A DNA stretch of 64,000 bases from assembly GCA_026225945.1 (NCBI GenBank), contig JAMJFZ010001074.1, forward strand, positions 2,707,001 to 2,771,000, in the 5' to 3' direction. This DNA is from Cricetomys ansorgei. Taxonomy: Eukaryota; Chordata; Mammalia; Rodentia; Nesomyidae. A program made the position numbers and the translations under genes. Of this stretch, positions 1 through 10,511 are shown piece after piece. The notes beneath the pieces are model-generated. The model did no database searches. It saw only the letters and a list, made by a program, of their open reading frames with translations, and was not told the DNA's origin. The first letter of the stretch is position 1, and each line of letters opens with the position of its first letter.

Positions 1-383
1 TTCATGGGCCATACCAGACCAGCCGTTATAGTAGCTCTCAGGGTTCACAACTGGATAAGACTGTGGATGACTCTTCTGTTCTGGCATCCTGAATAATACC
101 TTCTGGTACTGTGAAAGCTAGCTGGCAAGGAGGAAGCTTCCAAGTCAGAACTAGCTTGCTATTTCCAAGTACATGATTAAAGTGTGTGGTGTCCTTCAGA
201 ATAGAATCTTATAAAACTCTGGTGGGCAACTGAGAGCAATGGGAACAATCTGCATTGTATGGAGGGGCTATGAAACTATCCTGAGCCGCAACTCAAAGAA
301 AGGTATCCACCAGGCCTGGGATTTTTTATTTGGCTACTTTTGACTTGAGGGAGGAGTATCATGCCCCATGTATGTATACTACT

Positions 384-394
384 TTATCTATCTA

Positions 395-449
<55 letters not shown>

Positions 450-514
450 ATACCATTTATCTGTCTGTCTGTCTATTTATCATCTATCTATTTACCATCT
501 GTCTGTCTGTCTAG
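384..514. repeat. (TCTA)n / (TCTG)n microsatellite
   Basis: About 17 nearly perfect TCTA units lie at 384-450, followed by degenerate TCTG/TCTA units to about 514. The array sits inside the antisense L1 3'UTR. It yields short open frames of Leu-Ser-Ile-Tyr repeats that are not genes. Confidence 0.95.
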
Positions 515-1195
515 TAGGTTTTCATAAGGCTTTTTTCAAGCATCTTAATATTGGCTAAACATCCTTCCCATGTTCTCTCTTTCCATCTAACACCCTCCCC
601 ACTTAAACCTAACCCTTCATTTCCTTCATTTCTTCTGTCTTTTTCTTCTCCCTTAAGATCTTTATTACCCCCACAGTGGTTCCTTTATTGTTTTCTATAT
701 CTATAGACACTACATATCGAACATACCGACTTAATGTTTTGATGCTAGTATCTACATATGAGGGAGAATATACAGTGTTTGTCTTTCTAGGTCGAGGTTA
801 TTTCACTCAGTATATTTTTTCTCCAGTTTTATCCATTTGCCGTCTCATCTGATTTTTCTTTACAGCTGAATAAAGACCCATTGTTTACAGATACTACAGT
901 TTCCTCATCCCTTCATTAGTTGGTGAACATCTAGGTAGTTTTCCTTTCTAAGCCATTGTTGAATAGGGTAGCAGTGAACATGGATGTTTATCTCTGTAGT
1001 ACAGAGTCCTTTGGGTATTTATCCAGGGTTGCTATAGGCGAGTCATATGGTAAATCTACTTCTAGCTCTTTGAGGAATCTTCCCAATGATTTCCATAGTG
1101 GCTGCACTATTCTCATCAATGAACAAGGTTCTTCCTCCTTCCTTCCCAGGATTTTTGTCACTTATTTCCTTTTGAAAAGCTTTACTGTTTCTTTG

Positions 1196-1497
1196 TGTAT
1201 GTGTGTGTGTGCATGTGTATGTATGAATGTGGTGTATGTATGTATGTATGAATACATGCATGTATGTATGTATCATGAAGACATTTTTGTATGTATGTAT
1301 GTATGTATGTATGTATATGTGCATGTGTGTGCGCATCTGTGCACGTGCGTGCAGGTGACCAGGGAGGCCAGAAGTGGATGATCTACTGCAGCTGGTGTTA
1401 CAGGTATTTATGAGCTGCCCTCTGTGCTTGCTAGAGCGGAACTCTGGTCCTCTGAAAGAAAGTGAGTGCCCTCAGTCTCTACGACAGCTCTCCAGTC
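1196..1497 (-). mobile_element. B2/B3 SINE with expanded GTAT/TG tail, antisense
   Basis: Positions 1350-1497 match the reverse complement of a B3-type SINE: the GGCCAGAAGTGGATGATC block, GGTGTTACAGGTATTTATGAG, GAACTCTGGTCCTCTG, and the degenerate box-A end ACAGCTCTCCAGTC. Positions 1196-1345 are a TG/GTAT expansion of the B3 tail. The SINE splits the antisense L1, which resumes at about 1505, so it inserted after the L1. Confidence 0.75.
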
Positions 1498-1861
1498 AGG
1501 TCCCTTGTTTATTTAATCTTAACCATCTGACTGTTAAGATGAAATCTCAAAGTACTTAAACTTGCATTTCCCTGATGACTATAGGCATTGACTACTTCAA
1601 AAGTATTCCTTAGCTCTTTGCATTTCTTCTTTTGAGAATTATGTTCAGTTCCGTGACCCATTTTTTAAAAATTGAGTTGTTCGCTTTCCTGGTGTTCATT
1701 TTTTTAGTATCCTAGATAGTAATCCTCTGTCAGTGTATTGCTTGCAATTTTTTTTCTGTCACCGAGGCTGTGTCTTCAGTTGACTAACTGAAGTACAGAA
1801 TATTTTAATTTCATGAGATTTCACTTGTTGATTGTCCTATTTCCCGTGTGACAGCTTTTTA

Positions 1862-2385
1862 TTTAAAATGGCTACCTTACCAAAAGCAATCGACAGATTC
1901 AATACAATCCTCATCAAAATTCTAATGAAATTCTTTATAGAAAGTTTTAAAAAATCTTAAAATTCATAGGCTGAACCTAAGTCCCAGATAGCCACAGCAG
2001 TCCTGGACAATAAAAACACTGCGGGCGGTATCAGCATTCCTGATTTCAGTTCATACTTGGGAACCATAACAGTAAAGGCACTAGTTAGTATATTGGTACA
2101 AGACAGACGCATTGATCAGTGAAATAGAATTGAGGATCCAGATATAAATCCATGTGCCTATGGCTACCTGTTTTTTGACAAAGATGTCAAAACACATTGA
2201 GGAAAAGACAGCATTCACAAATAGTGCTGAGAGAATTGGATATCTACAGTATCTGCAGGCAGAAAGAATGACACTTGTCCTTTATCTGTTGTCACCTTGA
2301 ACAAAAAATAAATCCCAAGTGGATCAGAGTCTTCAGTGTTAGACTTGAGGCTCTGAAGTTTCTGAAGGAAAGTCAGTATGCCTTT
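1862..2385 (+). mobile_element. L1 ORF2 segment, inverted relative to the flanking L1
   Basis: Sense-strand ORF2 sequence: AAAATGGCTACCTTACCAAA (1866-1885), the segment with AACAATAAAAACACTG-like spacing near 2005-2025, the block GATATAAATCCATGTGCCTA, and the end TGAGGCTCTGAAGTTTCTGA. In L1 coordinates it ends close to where the antisense 3' part starts at 1860. Two head-to-head pieces of one L1 meeting at a single junction is the structure produced by twin priming. Several frameshifts and stops are present. Confidence 0.75.
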
Positions 2386-2465
2386 TGAATTATTATCTAA
2401 GTTTTTAAGTTAGGATTCAAATGTGCTGCATCGTGGCATCTTCGTTCTGTTTTTTGAATCAATTG

Positions 2466-2640
2466 TTTCTATTTTATGTGCATTGGTGCTTTCCCTGGAT
2501 GTATGTCTGTGTGAGTGTGTTCGGTACTTGGAACTGGAGTTATGGATAGTTGCGAGCTGCCTTGCGGGTGCTGGGGATTGAACTCTGGTCCTCTTGAAGA
2601 ACAGCCAGTTCTTTTAACCGCTGAGCCATCTCTCCAGATC
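2466..2640 (-). mobile_element. B3-type SINE, antisense
   Basis: The plus strand ends with GCTGAGCCATCTCTCCAG (2619-2636), the reverse complement of the conserved B2/B3 5' end with the pol III box A. Before it come GGTGCTGGGGATTGAACTC and CCTTGCGGGTGCTGG. The A-rich tail side is at 2466. The copy is moderately diverged. Confidence 0.85.
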
Positions 2641-4227
2641 CTCATCATGGCATTTTCATACATATGAGTCCTTACATTTTATTTGGATTTGTCCCTTTCT
2701 CCCACTGCCTTTCCTTATGCCACCTACCTCAACCCCAGGGTACAGCCTCCTTCTGCTTTTATTTCACACGCATTTCTTTACGCTCTCTGCTCCATCCCTT
2801 AAGATATCCCCTCATGATCGCCTCTCTAGTTTCATAAATTATTTTCAATAGGTTTTGTGTTAAAAAAACAAACAAACAGATGACCAAATACTCTTAGATC
2901 CAATTGTCTGTTTTGTATGGAAGTGCCTCCATTCCCATGTGTGACAATAAATGAAAATCAATTTGCAGCTCTTGATGTTACCAACCTACATGGAATTAGT
3001 GCCTTTCACACATTTAAGAAAACTATGGTTAAAAACCTTTGTCTCTCAGAACTGCATGTCTGGTTAACATGGGGCCACACAAGACGCCTTGCCACCAGAG
3101 TAGGGTGTCTGCTAAACATGCTGACCAAAAGCTGACCCAGCACAAAGCCATGTTTTCTACCCCAGCAGTGACTACTAGCCAGGCTTTCAATTACAGTATC
3201 AACTTTCTGGAGAAGGACCAGGAAAGAACCATTCTCCTTTTCCCAGCTATAACTGAAACAAGGACACAATGGTAGTCATTAACCATCAGGACGAAGAGGT
3301 TAATTTGCTTTCCCTCTAAATACAAATGCTAATGTAACCGTGTAAATAGTGCCAACAGTGGAAACAAACAGAAGACTCAGTTAAACCACAAATGTACAGG
3401 CCCTTACCACTTGGCAAGGCATTAGAGCTAGCAGTACTGAAATCATGGCATTAAGGCTTACATGTAAAATGAATCGGAGGGCTGTACGGGGCCAGCAGAG
3501 CAATTTATCAAATTGAACCAATGTGACCCTGGAGATAGGGATATGTTGAAATAAAGAAATATACTGGAAATGAGGGAATAAGAGAAGCCATGATATTCCT
3601 TGGGAACTGAATACTTAAATCTCTTTTATGTCAAGTCTCATTCCTTATTGTCTGCATTCTGTCAATTCTTAAGACTACTGAAGGGGTATTGTGGGGATAC
3701 TTCCAACGTGCACATGAGCTTTCTAGAGGGGAAAACAGGAAGACAGTGAGGGTGAAGAGCCAGTGGGAATTGATTCTGCCTTCATCTTATTTGATGCCAC
3801 TGTCGAAGAATAAATGGGGCCTTTTATTGCCTGTCATAAATTCTACACATTTCCATAGCAATAAATCATATCCTATTGATAATCTTGCATCCACAAGGTA
3901 GAAATGGACAATAGTTTCCAAAGAATCCCTCTGAACATAAGTGACTTTGCATATATTAATGAAACCCAGTGTTCTCACTATACTTTATATGAGAAATCCC
4001 AGTTCCTGGGCTTCAACAAGGCATTTGTGCAAGCTAATGTATACTAGAACTGTCACTGTGTGCTGGTCAGTGTGAGTAGCTAATGAAAACTTTTGGGACA
4101 ATGCTGGGGACTACTTACTTGCAATTGAATGACACTATGTAAATCATTCCCTTTTCTGTACTTACTTTCATCATCTGTAAATGATTGAGGAATTTCCTCA
4201 TAGGATAAATGCAAGGATTAAGGTTGT
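2641..4227. other. No gene or confident repeat
   Basis: Positions 2690-2830 are C/T-rich and could be a weak antisense L1 3'UTR fragment, but I cannot align it securely. The rest is unremarkable AT-rich unique sequence with only short chance open frames on both strands near 2917-3275 and 3689-3978. Confidence 0.5.
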
Positions 4228-4262
4228 ATGTGTGTGTGTGTGTATTGGAGTTGTGTGTGTGT
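4228..4262. repeat. (TG)n microsatellite
   Basis: Two short TG runs are split by TATTGGAGT, immediately upstream of a B3 SINE. Confidence 0.85.
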
Positions 4263-4805
4263 GATGGTTCTGTAATTAAAAACAGCCACTTCTCTTAAAG
4301 AAGATTTGGCTTCAGTTCCCAGCACCCACACAGTTACCTGAAACTCCAGTTCCAGGGAATGCAATGCTCTCTTCTGACCTCTGCTGGAACTGCATGCTCA
4401 TGGTGCACATACATAATGTGGTAGTTTAAATGAGAATGGTCCCCATAGGCTCTTACGTTTGAATGTTTGGTTCCTAGTTGGTGGAGCTGTTTGGAAAAGA
4501 TTAAGAAATAAAGGCTTGTTGGAATAGATGAGTCGTGGATGGTGGACTTGGAGGTTTCAAAAGTCCATGTCTATTACCTCAAGATGTAAGCTTTCAGCTA
4601 CTGCTCCAGCACCAGGCCTGCCTTCCTGCTGCCATACTCCCTACCATGATGGTCATGGTAGGCAAACTGTAGGCAAGCCCCCAATAAACACTTTCTTCTG
4701 TAAGTTGCTTCGGTCATGGTGCTTTTTCCAGAAATTGGAAAAGTAACTTAGACACTCAGGCGCATACATACATACACATACAATAAAATAAACCAAAAAC
4801 AAAAG
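4262..4805 (+). mobile_element. B3 SINE split by a MaLR LTR
   Basis: The 5' part (4262-4416) has the B3 body, including CAGTTCCCAGCACCCACAC, GAAACTCCAGTTCCAGGGAA and TCTTCTGACCTCTGCTGGAA, and ends in GGTGCACATACATA. The 3' part (4755-4805) resumes as the B3 tail with CATACATACATACACATAC and an AATAAAATAAA stretch. The LTR at 4417-4754 interrupts the tail, so the SINE is older than the LTR. Confidence 0.75.
4417..4754 (+). mobile_element. Solo LTR of a rodent ERVL-MaLR element (ORR1-like)
   Basis: This 338-bp block starts TGTGGTAGTTTAAATGAGAA and ends AAAAGTAACTTAGACA, the usual ends of rodent MaLR LTRs. Diagnostic internal blocks are GAATGGTCCCCATAGGCTC, GTTGGTGGAGCTGTTTGGAA, the CTCCAGCACCAGGCCTGCC region, the polyadenylation signal CCAATAAACACTTTCTTCTG and GGTCATGGTGCTTTTTCCAG. 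There is no internal region, so it is a solo LTR. I cannot see a clean 5-bp target duplication. Confidence 0.8.
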
Positions 4806-6604
4806 ATTGTGCATAATGTATTTCTATATTTTTCCTGGTAATCTGCCAGGTACTAATTAGTTCTCAACAAATAAACATGACACTATTAATGTCATGCTGG
4901 ACAGACTTTGAGTTGGGTAGGGACATAGTATATTTATTTATTTTTAATCTAAATGTTTCACTTTTTAAAAACACTTCCTTCTCAATGTGGAAGTTGATTC
5001 TCTCTACTCCATATCTCTGCATCAATTAATATTCCTCAGGATGGTTCTTGTGTTCCTATGGGCACAGAAATGGGAGTGGAAAAGAAGATTCTATTCTCGT
5101 GCTTTAGTTGGCTATCCTTAGCCCAGTTCATTAGAGCTCCTTGGAGCCTTTCTTCTTTCATCTATTAAATGAGAACGATGGCATTGTTCCCTGCCAAGAT
5201 ACTTGTGGAGTTCAAAGAGATCATAAAATATTTGAGTACTGCAACTAATTAGAAAACACAATGCATTATTGGTATTGCAATTATTGATAATTTTTTTTTG
5301 TCTTAAACTACACAGAAATCTTCTTAGAACACTGATTTTTTTAACAACTAAAGTATGTAAGTACAAGGGCAGAAAAACTCTGAGGTAATCCTTTTATCCC
5401 ATACTTTGTCCATTGAGGTTTGTTTCTTTATCAGTATAAATTATATCATTTTTCAAGGATAATATGATGAAATAAAGAATAGGAGTTGGGATATCAATGG
5501 AGGTATTCCACTTGCCCAGGGGATGGTGCCACTCACAGTGGACTGGGTTTTCTTACATCAATTAACAATCAAGATAGTCCCCAAAGACATTCCTACAGGT
5601 CAATCTAATTTGGGAGATGCCTCAGATGATACTCCCTTCTCAGATTACTCAAGGGTGTGTCACATAGACAACCAAAGCTAACTAGGACATACACAATGAA
5701 GGATTCACCTCAAAAGTAACATTGCTTACTTCAGTAATTCTCTGTTGTGTATAATGTTTGGTAGAAGCAGGAACAGAGGACAGTATAATTTATTCCAAAG
5801 GTTTTGGAGATGTTTATGGGACTGTTCATAAAATCTTTATTTGAAAACTAAACTGATGGAGTCCTTAGTTAGTAGGAGCTTGCTATATTTGTCTAATTTA
5901 TTTTACTAAAAAAACAATGTTACCTTTAGGAGTAAAATCTTCTCTTGACCCTCAGTCTGGTGATCAAGGTTCTTTTCCCATTTACTTGATGATTGACAGC
6001 CACTCAGACAGGTGCCCTGGAGCCATCACTCTGTGTGGGACACTGGGAGCCAGGTATATATCAGTATGAGCCCAAACCTTCTGCACATGTATTAAGGAAC
6101 TTTGGTCTCTCTGTGGATAAACTTCTGATCAATCTACCAGTTCTATCAAGAGAGACATGAATAAGAATGGAAGTCAGGAGTGCAGGATCTGGCTGGCTTA
6201 TTGTGAATTTGGCCCAGTTTGCCCTGAAGTTCCCACTTCTTCACTGAGGTCACCTCTCGCCATGACCACTTACGCAGCTAGCCAGTTTGGCGCAGCAGGC
6301 CTCTACTTACAACTTCTCCTGGCCAAAGCTCCATCCACAGCAATATTCTATGTCTTGAATAGCTTTCTGATTCAGAAGCTTGACAGTGTTTTATGTTTCG
6401 ATAACCTCACAGTAGTGTTCGAGGGCATTGCTCCAGTTTTATGCATTAGAATACATTAAGTGAATGTCTAATTTACATCTGTAGTCATTCTGACATAGTC
6501 ATGTGTTTCAGGGCTGTGTGACATCTCACGCTGACAGTCATCACATGCTACTTACTGCCCATTTCAGCTCACTAATTAATCTTCGCTACATTTTACTTTT
6601 TGTT
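4806..6604. other. No gene or confident repeat
   Basis: AT-rich unique sequence. A frame of 100 codons at 6157-6459 (plus) resembles no family I know and has no supporting codon pattern or splice context. Confidence 0.5.
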
Positions 6605-6738
6605 TGTTTAAGACAGGGAGGCTCTTATACAGTCCAGGTTGGCTTTATATTTACTATATAGCCAAGGATGTCCTTGAATTTCTCATCTTCTTGTCTGCAC
6701 ATCCCAAGTGCTGAGATGTGTATCACCAGGCCTAGCCC
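6605..6738 (-). mobile_element. B1 SINE, antisense, diverged
   Basis: Starts with the T-rich side TTTGTTTAAGACAGGGAGGC. It continues with GTCCAGGTTGGCTTTATATT, CCCAAGTGCTGAGATGTGTA and TCACCAGGCCTAGCC, matching the reverse complement of B1. It lies just upstream of a possible cryptic exon at 6755-6800. Confidence 0.8.
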
Positions 6739-7075
6739 ACTTCTGTTTTTGTAGAAGACAACAACATGACTTCTAATATGGACTCACTACCCTGTTACAG
6801 GTAAGGTGTTAATGGCTGATGTCCAGTCAGTGGAGAAGACCTGGCATTTGTGTGTATGAACTTCTTCCTCATGAATTCAGTTGTTCTTGCTCCTGGGTGA
6901 CCAAGGCAGACACTATATTATAAGCCTCAGTCTTAGGGACTGAGCAATTTCATTCTTTCATGTGTGCCTCAGAAGTGTGTTTGTGAAGCGTCTTAGAGCA
7001 AAATATATTTTTTGTAGGCAATGTTTGCATTTTAAAAGCAGCGACAGACATCTTAACCCAAGGGATAGTATATTG

Positions 7076-7190
7076 TAAAGCCAGATGTGGTGGTGCCCAT
7101 GAGAGGATGGTAAGTCTCTGTGAGTTGGTGGCCAGCCTGGTCTACACAAGTGAGATCCTATCTTACAAAACAGAAACAAAACAGAATACC
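7076..7190 (+). mobile_element. B1 SINE with internal deletion
   Basis: Contains CCAGATGTGGTGGTGCCCAT, then GGTGGCCAGCCTGGTCTACA and GTGAGATCCTATCTTACAAA followed by an A-rich tail. About 25 bases carrying the usual TTTAATCCCAGCACTTGGG are missing. Confidence 0.75.
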
Positions 7191-7216
7191 ACCCCCAACA
7201 AAACTTGGGTTTTTAA

Positions 7217-7392
7217 GGGTCTAGAGAGACAGCTCACTGGTTAAGAGCACATATTGCTCTTCTAGAGAACCCGAGTCAGGTTCCTAGATTCCCAGAACCC
7301 ATGTTAGACAGATCATACCTCCAACTCCAGAGAATTCAGTATTCTCTTCTTAGCTCTGTGAGCATCTGAACACATATGGTGTACATACATAC
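7217..7392 (+). mobile_element. B3-type SINE
   Basis: Begins GGTCTAGAGAGACAGCTCAC followed by TGGTTAAGAGCACATATTGC, the tRNA-derived 5' end. It ends in GGTGTACATACATAC exactly where an ORR1-like LTR starts. This is the same SINE-LTR junction as at 4416/4417. Confidence 0.8.
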
Positions 7393-7480
7393 TGTGGGGG
7401 TTTGAATGATAATGGCCCTCAGAGGCTCATACATTTCAATGTTTGGTCCAGTTGGGGGAACTGTTTCGGAAGGATTAGAA
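7393..7480 (+). mobile_element. Truncated MaLR LTR (ORR1-like), 5' end only
   Basis: Starts TGTGGGGGTTTGAATGATAA and keeps GGCTCATACATTTCAATG and the GGGGAACTGTTTCGGAAGGA block. It then stops at GATTAGAA, where a telomere-like tract begins. About three quarters of the LTR is missing. Confidence 0.75.
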
Positions 7481-7500
7481 GGGTTAGGGTTAGGGTTAGG
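7481..7500 (+). repeat. Short interstitial telomere-like repeat (TTAGGG)
   Basis: GGG followed by TTAGGG, TTAGGG and TTAGG, 20 bases without mismatch. It sits at the point where the LTR is broken off. Short TTAGGG tracts within chromosomes are known to be left by double-strand-break repair in rodents and primates. Slippage of the LTR's own GGATTAGGA-like motif is the main alternative. Confidence 0.8.
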
Positions 7501-8392
7501 CCTATCACGCTATGAAGAAAATAGAGATTTCTGTGTAAAACATTCTCCCACTTTCAGTATGTATGATTTATGAATAGGCCTTTTAGAAACAGACTTGCTA
7601 TATGAAAGGCAGTCCTACTTATAAGAGCAGAGTTGATTGTGACTTTATAATGGAAGTCTAGAGAACCTGTAACCATCTACCAAGTTTATATGCTCACCTA
7701 GGTTACTGTGGGCATTGTTATATTGAAATATAGAATTGTCTGTGGTATTAGCTTCTAGGTAGTAACTGTGGTTATGTCATAGAGATTGTGATTCTTACCT
7801 TTTCTGTAGACATACAGTGAAGGCTGATGGCTTAATATGAGGAGGTGTTGCAAAGAGCACTTCTCCAAGTTGAAACTGCTCAGGTGATAGAGTCCCTGCT
7901 TAATAAGATGCCGATGTGGTCGATAATGGCTAATTCTGGTTCTGACAACGGCTTCCTACTTTTTCAGAGATCCCAGAGGTTAAAGTAGATACTATTCTCC
8001 ATTTAATTCTTACAAAACCAAAAGTAAAATAAATTGGATCAGCATAAAAGGAACCCATACCAGTCATCACTGGCTTAGATGTCATCACCTGCTCGACAGA
8101 AGGCTGCCTGCCTCTCTCAGCCCCCACGCTCCATGTCATGCTCCAAGAAATATGCAGATGGTGAGGATGCCAGATGCTGGACTACGTTTTTCTGGGTTTC
8201 ATATAATCTGAAAACTGTAAGCAACACTTTTTTTTTTCCTTTCTGTTCATTAAGTTCCTCCTTCATTATTCTATTGGTTAAAACCTCTGCTCCTCTCAAA
8301 TTGAAACTTTCTTCTTCTAGAATGTTTCCCTTGGGCACTTTGGCTGTTACTGTAATGGTATCATCCTCATCTCCCCAGGGGTGTCTGACTGC
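7501..8392. other. No gene or confident repeat
   Basis: Unique AT-rich sequence. A plus-strand open frame of 148 codons begins at 8079 and runs through the minisatellite at 8394. It has no recognisable domain, and the repeat is what keeps it open. Confidence 0.45.
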
Positions 8393-8393
8393 T

Positions 8394-8459
8394 AGCAGGG
8401 CCAGCAGGGCCAGCAGGGCCAGTAGAGCCAGCAGGGCCAGTAGAGCCAGCAGGGCCAGC
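8394..8459. repeat. 9-bp GC-rich minisatellite
   Basis: About 7.3 units of AGCAGGGCC with the variant AGTAGAGCC at units 4 and 6, so units 4-5 and 6-7 form a duplicated 18-mer. Because 9 is a multiple of 3, the plus strand reads Ala-Ser-Arg repeats. GC content is far above the flanks. Confidence 0.95.
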
Positions 8460-8774
8460 TTTGGAACTCATTGTTTGTCCTGTGTTTACCGCTCTAACAT
8501 TAGCTGTCTCTTTCTTTCTTATTAAAACCATCAGGATCCAGACAGAACTTCCTCACACAGGGACGTTCCAGCCCTGTTATGGTCTCCAACCTTCTCACAG
8601 CCGATTGAGTCTCAGTTTGGAGTGAATGCCAGGGTTTACATCTGTTGTGTCTTTGAGGGAAACAAAGAAAGCAAACCCCAAATATAGATGGCAGTTTACC
8701 TCAATGTCCAAAGTGTGTTGGCATGTAATATTTCTATGCTTTGGCTCTATTGAAACTATGCTTCTTTTTAGAAA

Positions 8775-9010
8775 TTATTATTTTTTTATTTTTTTTGAGA
8801 ATATAATGTAATAACATGATTTCTTCCTTTCCTTTCTTCTCTTCAGACCCTCCCTTATCTCCCACTTCCTGCTCTTTTTCAAACTCATGACCTGCTTTTT
8901 CACTAATCGCTTTTACATGTATATGTGTATGTGTATGCATATGTATGTGTGCGTGTATGTAGTGTATGTATATGTGTTAATGTATACGCATATGTTTACA
9001 TGTACCTGCT
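8775..9010 (-). mobile_element. L1 3'UTR fragment, antisense
   Basis: Plus-strand order is TTTTTGAGAATATAATGTAA, CCTCCCTTATCTCCCACTTC, TTTTTCAAACTCATGACC, TTTTTCACTAATCGCTTTTA and then a GTAT/TATG stretch. This mirrors in reverse the 3'-terminal 3'UTR type seen in sense orientation at 54560-54760 and 61770-61900 of this window. Confidence 0.6.
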
Positions 9011-10262
9011 TCTCTTAAAGACTGTTCAGCAATGATACTGCTCTAACATTTTACAGACATGAAATCTCATTTTTATGAAATGAAACGAAGCCATCACTCT
9101 GAACGGAAAGCCAAAAGTGAATCTCCCCCCGCCCCACTGTGGTTATTTGCAAATCGGCACCTTCTCACTTTCCTTTCCCACACCATTGCACCCCTGGTCA
9201 AGTGGCTCCCTCCTTAAGCCTAAAGGAGTTCAGAGGGAGCAAAGAGAATGGAGAATGGATTTCTTGGCTTGGCTGCTTCTATTATTGCTTTAGGACATTA
9301 CAAATCACACCGATTTATCAAACCCCATTCAAAAATGGCCCATAGCAAAGCCACATGTAGGGACGGGGATGAGATTCCAGAGACAGGGAGTAACTGACGT
9401 CACATAGAGACAAAATCATTCTTGCAAAGTTTTAAAGAAGATGTTTCACTGGAAATCAAGATAGAGCCAGTTTTCCTTCTGATTTTCAAGCAGATGAGCA
9501 CCAGATGAAGATGTTGGCACGTATTTAGTAGCCATGTTATCCCCCAAATATATATTTTTAAATACTGTAATCACACTTGAAGGAAAATCAAATCTGCCTA
9601 TTATAATTCTGGGGAATTTTCTCATGGGCTGAAAGGCAGGGAAGAATGCCCTTAGTTAAAATCTGAACTGCAAACTCAATTCTCAAACTTTATGTCTAAC
9701 TTTGAGAAATTTAGAGGCATAAAGGATATAGCTCCAAGATTCTCACTGGAAGAAATGTCAGTTCCTATTATTGAGAGCGAGGATGGGGTTCTGTAGTATA
9801 TTCTCTCAGATGACAGTGACGAGGCTCCCAGAATCTTTATACAGAAGGGAATGGAGAATGCCTTCCATTAAGAGGTAGAGTTGTTTTTGCAGAGGCATCT
9901 GATGAAGGCAGGGGATGAGGTACCTGAAGATGGAGTGTGTAGTTAAACATATTGAAGTTGAAGGTCTAAGTAGATAAACTGCTTGGGTTTGCCAATTCGA
10001 AATGCAAACCAAAAGGTAAAGTCTTAAAATATAGAGAGCTCAAATAACACTGTGGCTGCCCACAAAGGGCTAGAAGGCCATCATGACCGTCACAGCTGAT
10101 TGCTGTATAGATAACAACCAAGCAAGGGGTGGTCTTTGCATCATTGTATCTTGTCTAGAGAAATTTTATTTGCTGAAATTTCGAAGTTACATGGGACGGT
10201 TTCACTGAAAGTGGATCGCTGTATTAAGTTACTGTGACTATAATGATTTCCATAGTCTTCAG

Positions 10263-10265
<3 letters not shown>
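9011..10265. other. No gene or confident repeat
   Basis: Unique sequence with only short chance frames. Nothing stands out by eye. Confidence 0.5.
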
Positions 10266-10313
<48 letters not shown>

Positions 10314-10365
10314 CCCTTCCTCCCTCCTATCCCCTCCCCTTCTCTCTCTCTCTCTCTCTCTCTCT
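10266..10365. repeat. (CT)n polypyrimidine tract
   Basis: Pure CT runs at 10266-10309 and 10340-10364 are separated by a C-rich pyrimidine stretch. The tract abuts the tail side of the antisense B1 at 10366, so it may partly derive from expansion of the B1 tail. Confidence 0.9.
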
Positions 10366-10511
10366 TTTCAAGACACAGGGTTTCACTGTTGAAGCTCTGT
10401 CCTGGAACTCACTCTGTAGACCAGACCAGGCAGGCCTCGAACTCACAGAAATCAGCCTGCCTCTGCCTCCCAAGTGCTGGGATTAAAGGTGTGTACTACC
10501 ATTGCCAGGAC
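10366..10511 (-). mobile_element. B1 SINE, antisense
   Basis: Matches the B1 reverse complement: AGACACAGGGTTTCACTG, CTGTCCTGGAACTCACTCTG, CAGGCCTCGAACTCACAGAA, CTGCCTCTGCCTCCCAAGTG and TGGGATTAAAGGTGTGTACT. Nearly full length. Confidence 0.92.

Larger units (their letters stand above)
1..1860 (-). mobile_element. L1 LINE, 3' part (ORF2 C-terminal region plus 3'UTR), antisense
   Basis: Read on the minus strand, 1860 down to about 550 follows the last third of rodent L1 ORF2: the region opposing ATTTCCCTGATGACT (1567-1581), the segment around 1021-1110 that matches the end of ORF2, and the final ORF2 block near 740-850. Positions 1-370 match rodent Lx-type 3'UTR in antisense, so the element runs off the left edge of the window. 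Many stops and indels make it inactive. It is interrupted by a TCTA array and a B3 SINE, and its 5' portion continues in the opposite orientation at 1862-2385. Assignment to L1 is firm; the exact subfamily is not. Confidence 0.8.

Noticed and set aside
330..558. Open frames of Leu-Ser-Ile-Tyr repeats
   Set aside because: They are the TCTA microsatellite translated, with no other coding content.
1043..1381. 97- and 141-codon frames on both strands
   Set aside because: They span antisense L1 and the TG/GTAT tail of a B3 SINE.
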